Source: Neorhizobium galegae (GTDB taxonomy: Bacteria > Pseudomonadota > Alphaproteobacteria > Rhizobiales > Rhizobiaceae). Taken from it: DNA of 64,000 bases. The position numbers were made by a program, and so were the translations under genes. How positions within the stretch are numbered: position 1 is the stretch's first letter; each line of letters starts with the position of its first letter. The stretch spans positions 4,005,001 to 4,069,000 of the forward strand of contig NZ_CP090095.1 in NCBI RefSeq assembly GCF_021391675.1. The letters run 5' to 3'. Below are positions 63,711 through 64,000 of the stretch, in pieces. The notes beneath the pieces are model-generated. The model was given only the letters and a program-made list of their open reading frames with translations, was not told the DNA's origin and made no database searches.

Positions 63711-64000
63711 ATGCTGAAGCAGTTGCGTGAAAAGCGCGCCAAGCTTGTCGCCGATATGCGCGGCATGATTACCGCCGCCGAAACCGCAGATCGAGACTTT
63801 TCGGCTGAAGAGCAGGCGGCATACGACGCGCTGCAGGCCGAAAAGGATGGTCTGGATACCCGGATTGGACGCCTTGAAGGGCAGGAAGCAGCGGAAACGG
63901 CGCTCAACGTCGTCATTCCCGCCGCCTCCCGTCGCGGCGGCATCGAGCGTGCCGGCGGTCCGGAAGCAGCGAAGGAATTCGAGAGCATGGGCGAGTTCCT
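63711..64000 (+). CDS. Phage major capsid protein (HK97 gp5-like), N-terminal part
   Basis: The 96 codons visible encode the scaffold-like delta domain: a charged coiled coil starting MLKQLREKRAKLVADMRGMI, with FSAEEQAAYDALQAEKDGLD and IGRLEGQEAAET. The head protease removes this part during maturation. CAGGAGA lies about 8 bases before the start. The gene continues past the window edge. Confidence 0.85.
   Translation, partial: MLKQLREKRAKLVADMRGMITAAETADRDFSAEEQAAYDALQAEKDGLDTRIGRLEGQEAAETALNVVIPAASRRGGIERAGGPEAAKEFESMGEF

Overview
The window reads as Rhizobiaceae (Hyphomicrobiales, alphaproteobacteria) sequence: about 43.8 kb of chromosome followed by the left part of a temperate, HK97-type siphovirus-like prophage that runs off the right edge. 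The assignment rests on the GC-rich coding style, the gene order (prmC-prfA-ptsP-lysC, DUF1178-nitrilase-grxC-comF, ppiC/secA divergent), the alphaproteobacterial DUF4167 protein, and the palindromic intergenic repeats found in rhizobia.

Chromosome, left to right. An M23 peptidase end and clpB; a class I DAHP synthase gene preceded by a Phe/Tyr-rich leader peptide and an attenuator; a frameshifted DUF4167 gene; prmC-prfA; ptsP; lysC; an SH3 exported protein. Positions 12.7-23.0 kb hold a pectin/rhamnogalacturonan-oligosaccharide utilisation locus: a LacI-type regulator divergent from GH105 hydrolase, kduI, an 827-residue protein of unknown family, and a complete CUT1 ABC importer. Then come an alpha/beta hydrolase, ubiG, DUF1178-nitrilase-grxC-comF, a BioC-like methyltransferase, a Flp pilin, mutT-GNAT-argJ-ppiC, secA, a LysR regulator facing DUF2798-MFS exporter, a polysaccharide flippase with a GNAT/FemAB-like partner, and an AMP-dependent acyl-CoA synthetase.

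Junction (43.17-44.16 kb). The sequence is dominated by G homopolymers (one run of 75 G) and includes a degraded tandem copy of synthetase sequence. I read it as base-calling/assembly noise lying inside and beside the synthetase gene. It hides the prophage attachment site.

Prophage (44.16-64.0 kb). The leftward early operon runs from 51.15 kb down to the integrase at 44.16 kb. It holds DUF2303, small proteins, a deoxyribosyltransferase-like protein, a C5 cytosine methyltransferase with a modular tail, and a 491-codon mosaic ORF. A recurring Ser-Pro-x-Pro linker, visible also as a DNA repeat, separates short cassettes across this arm. Two convincing plus-strand genes (DUF6894 and a small membrane protein) lie antisense inside the mosaic ORF. 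A CI-like repressor and a Cro-like protein face each other across palindromic operators at 52.3-52.4 kb. The rightward operon continues with a CII-like regulator, two more DNA methyltransferases, a replication region with iterons inside the initiator gene as in phage lambda O, a NusG-like protein, terminase, portal, head protease and the start of the major capsid gene.

Several reading frames are broken by single-base slips (DUF4167, integrase, a methyltransferase in a G8 tract, NusG/TerS, head protease, possibly the replication gene). Together with the poly-G block this points to local sequence-quality problems, although prophage decay or phase variation cannot be excluded for individual genes.
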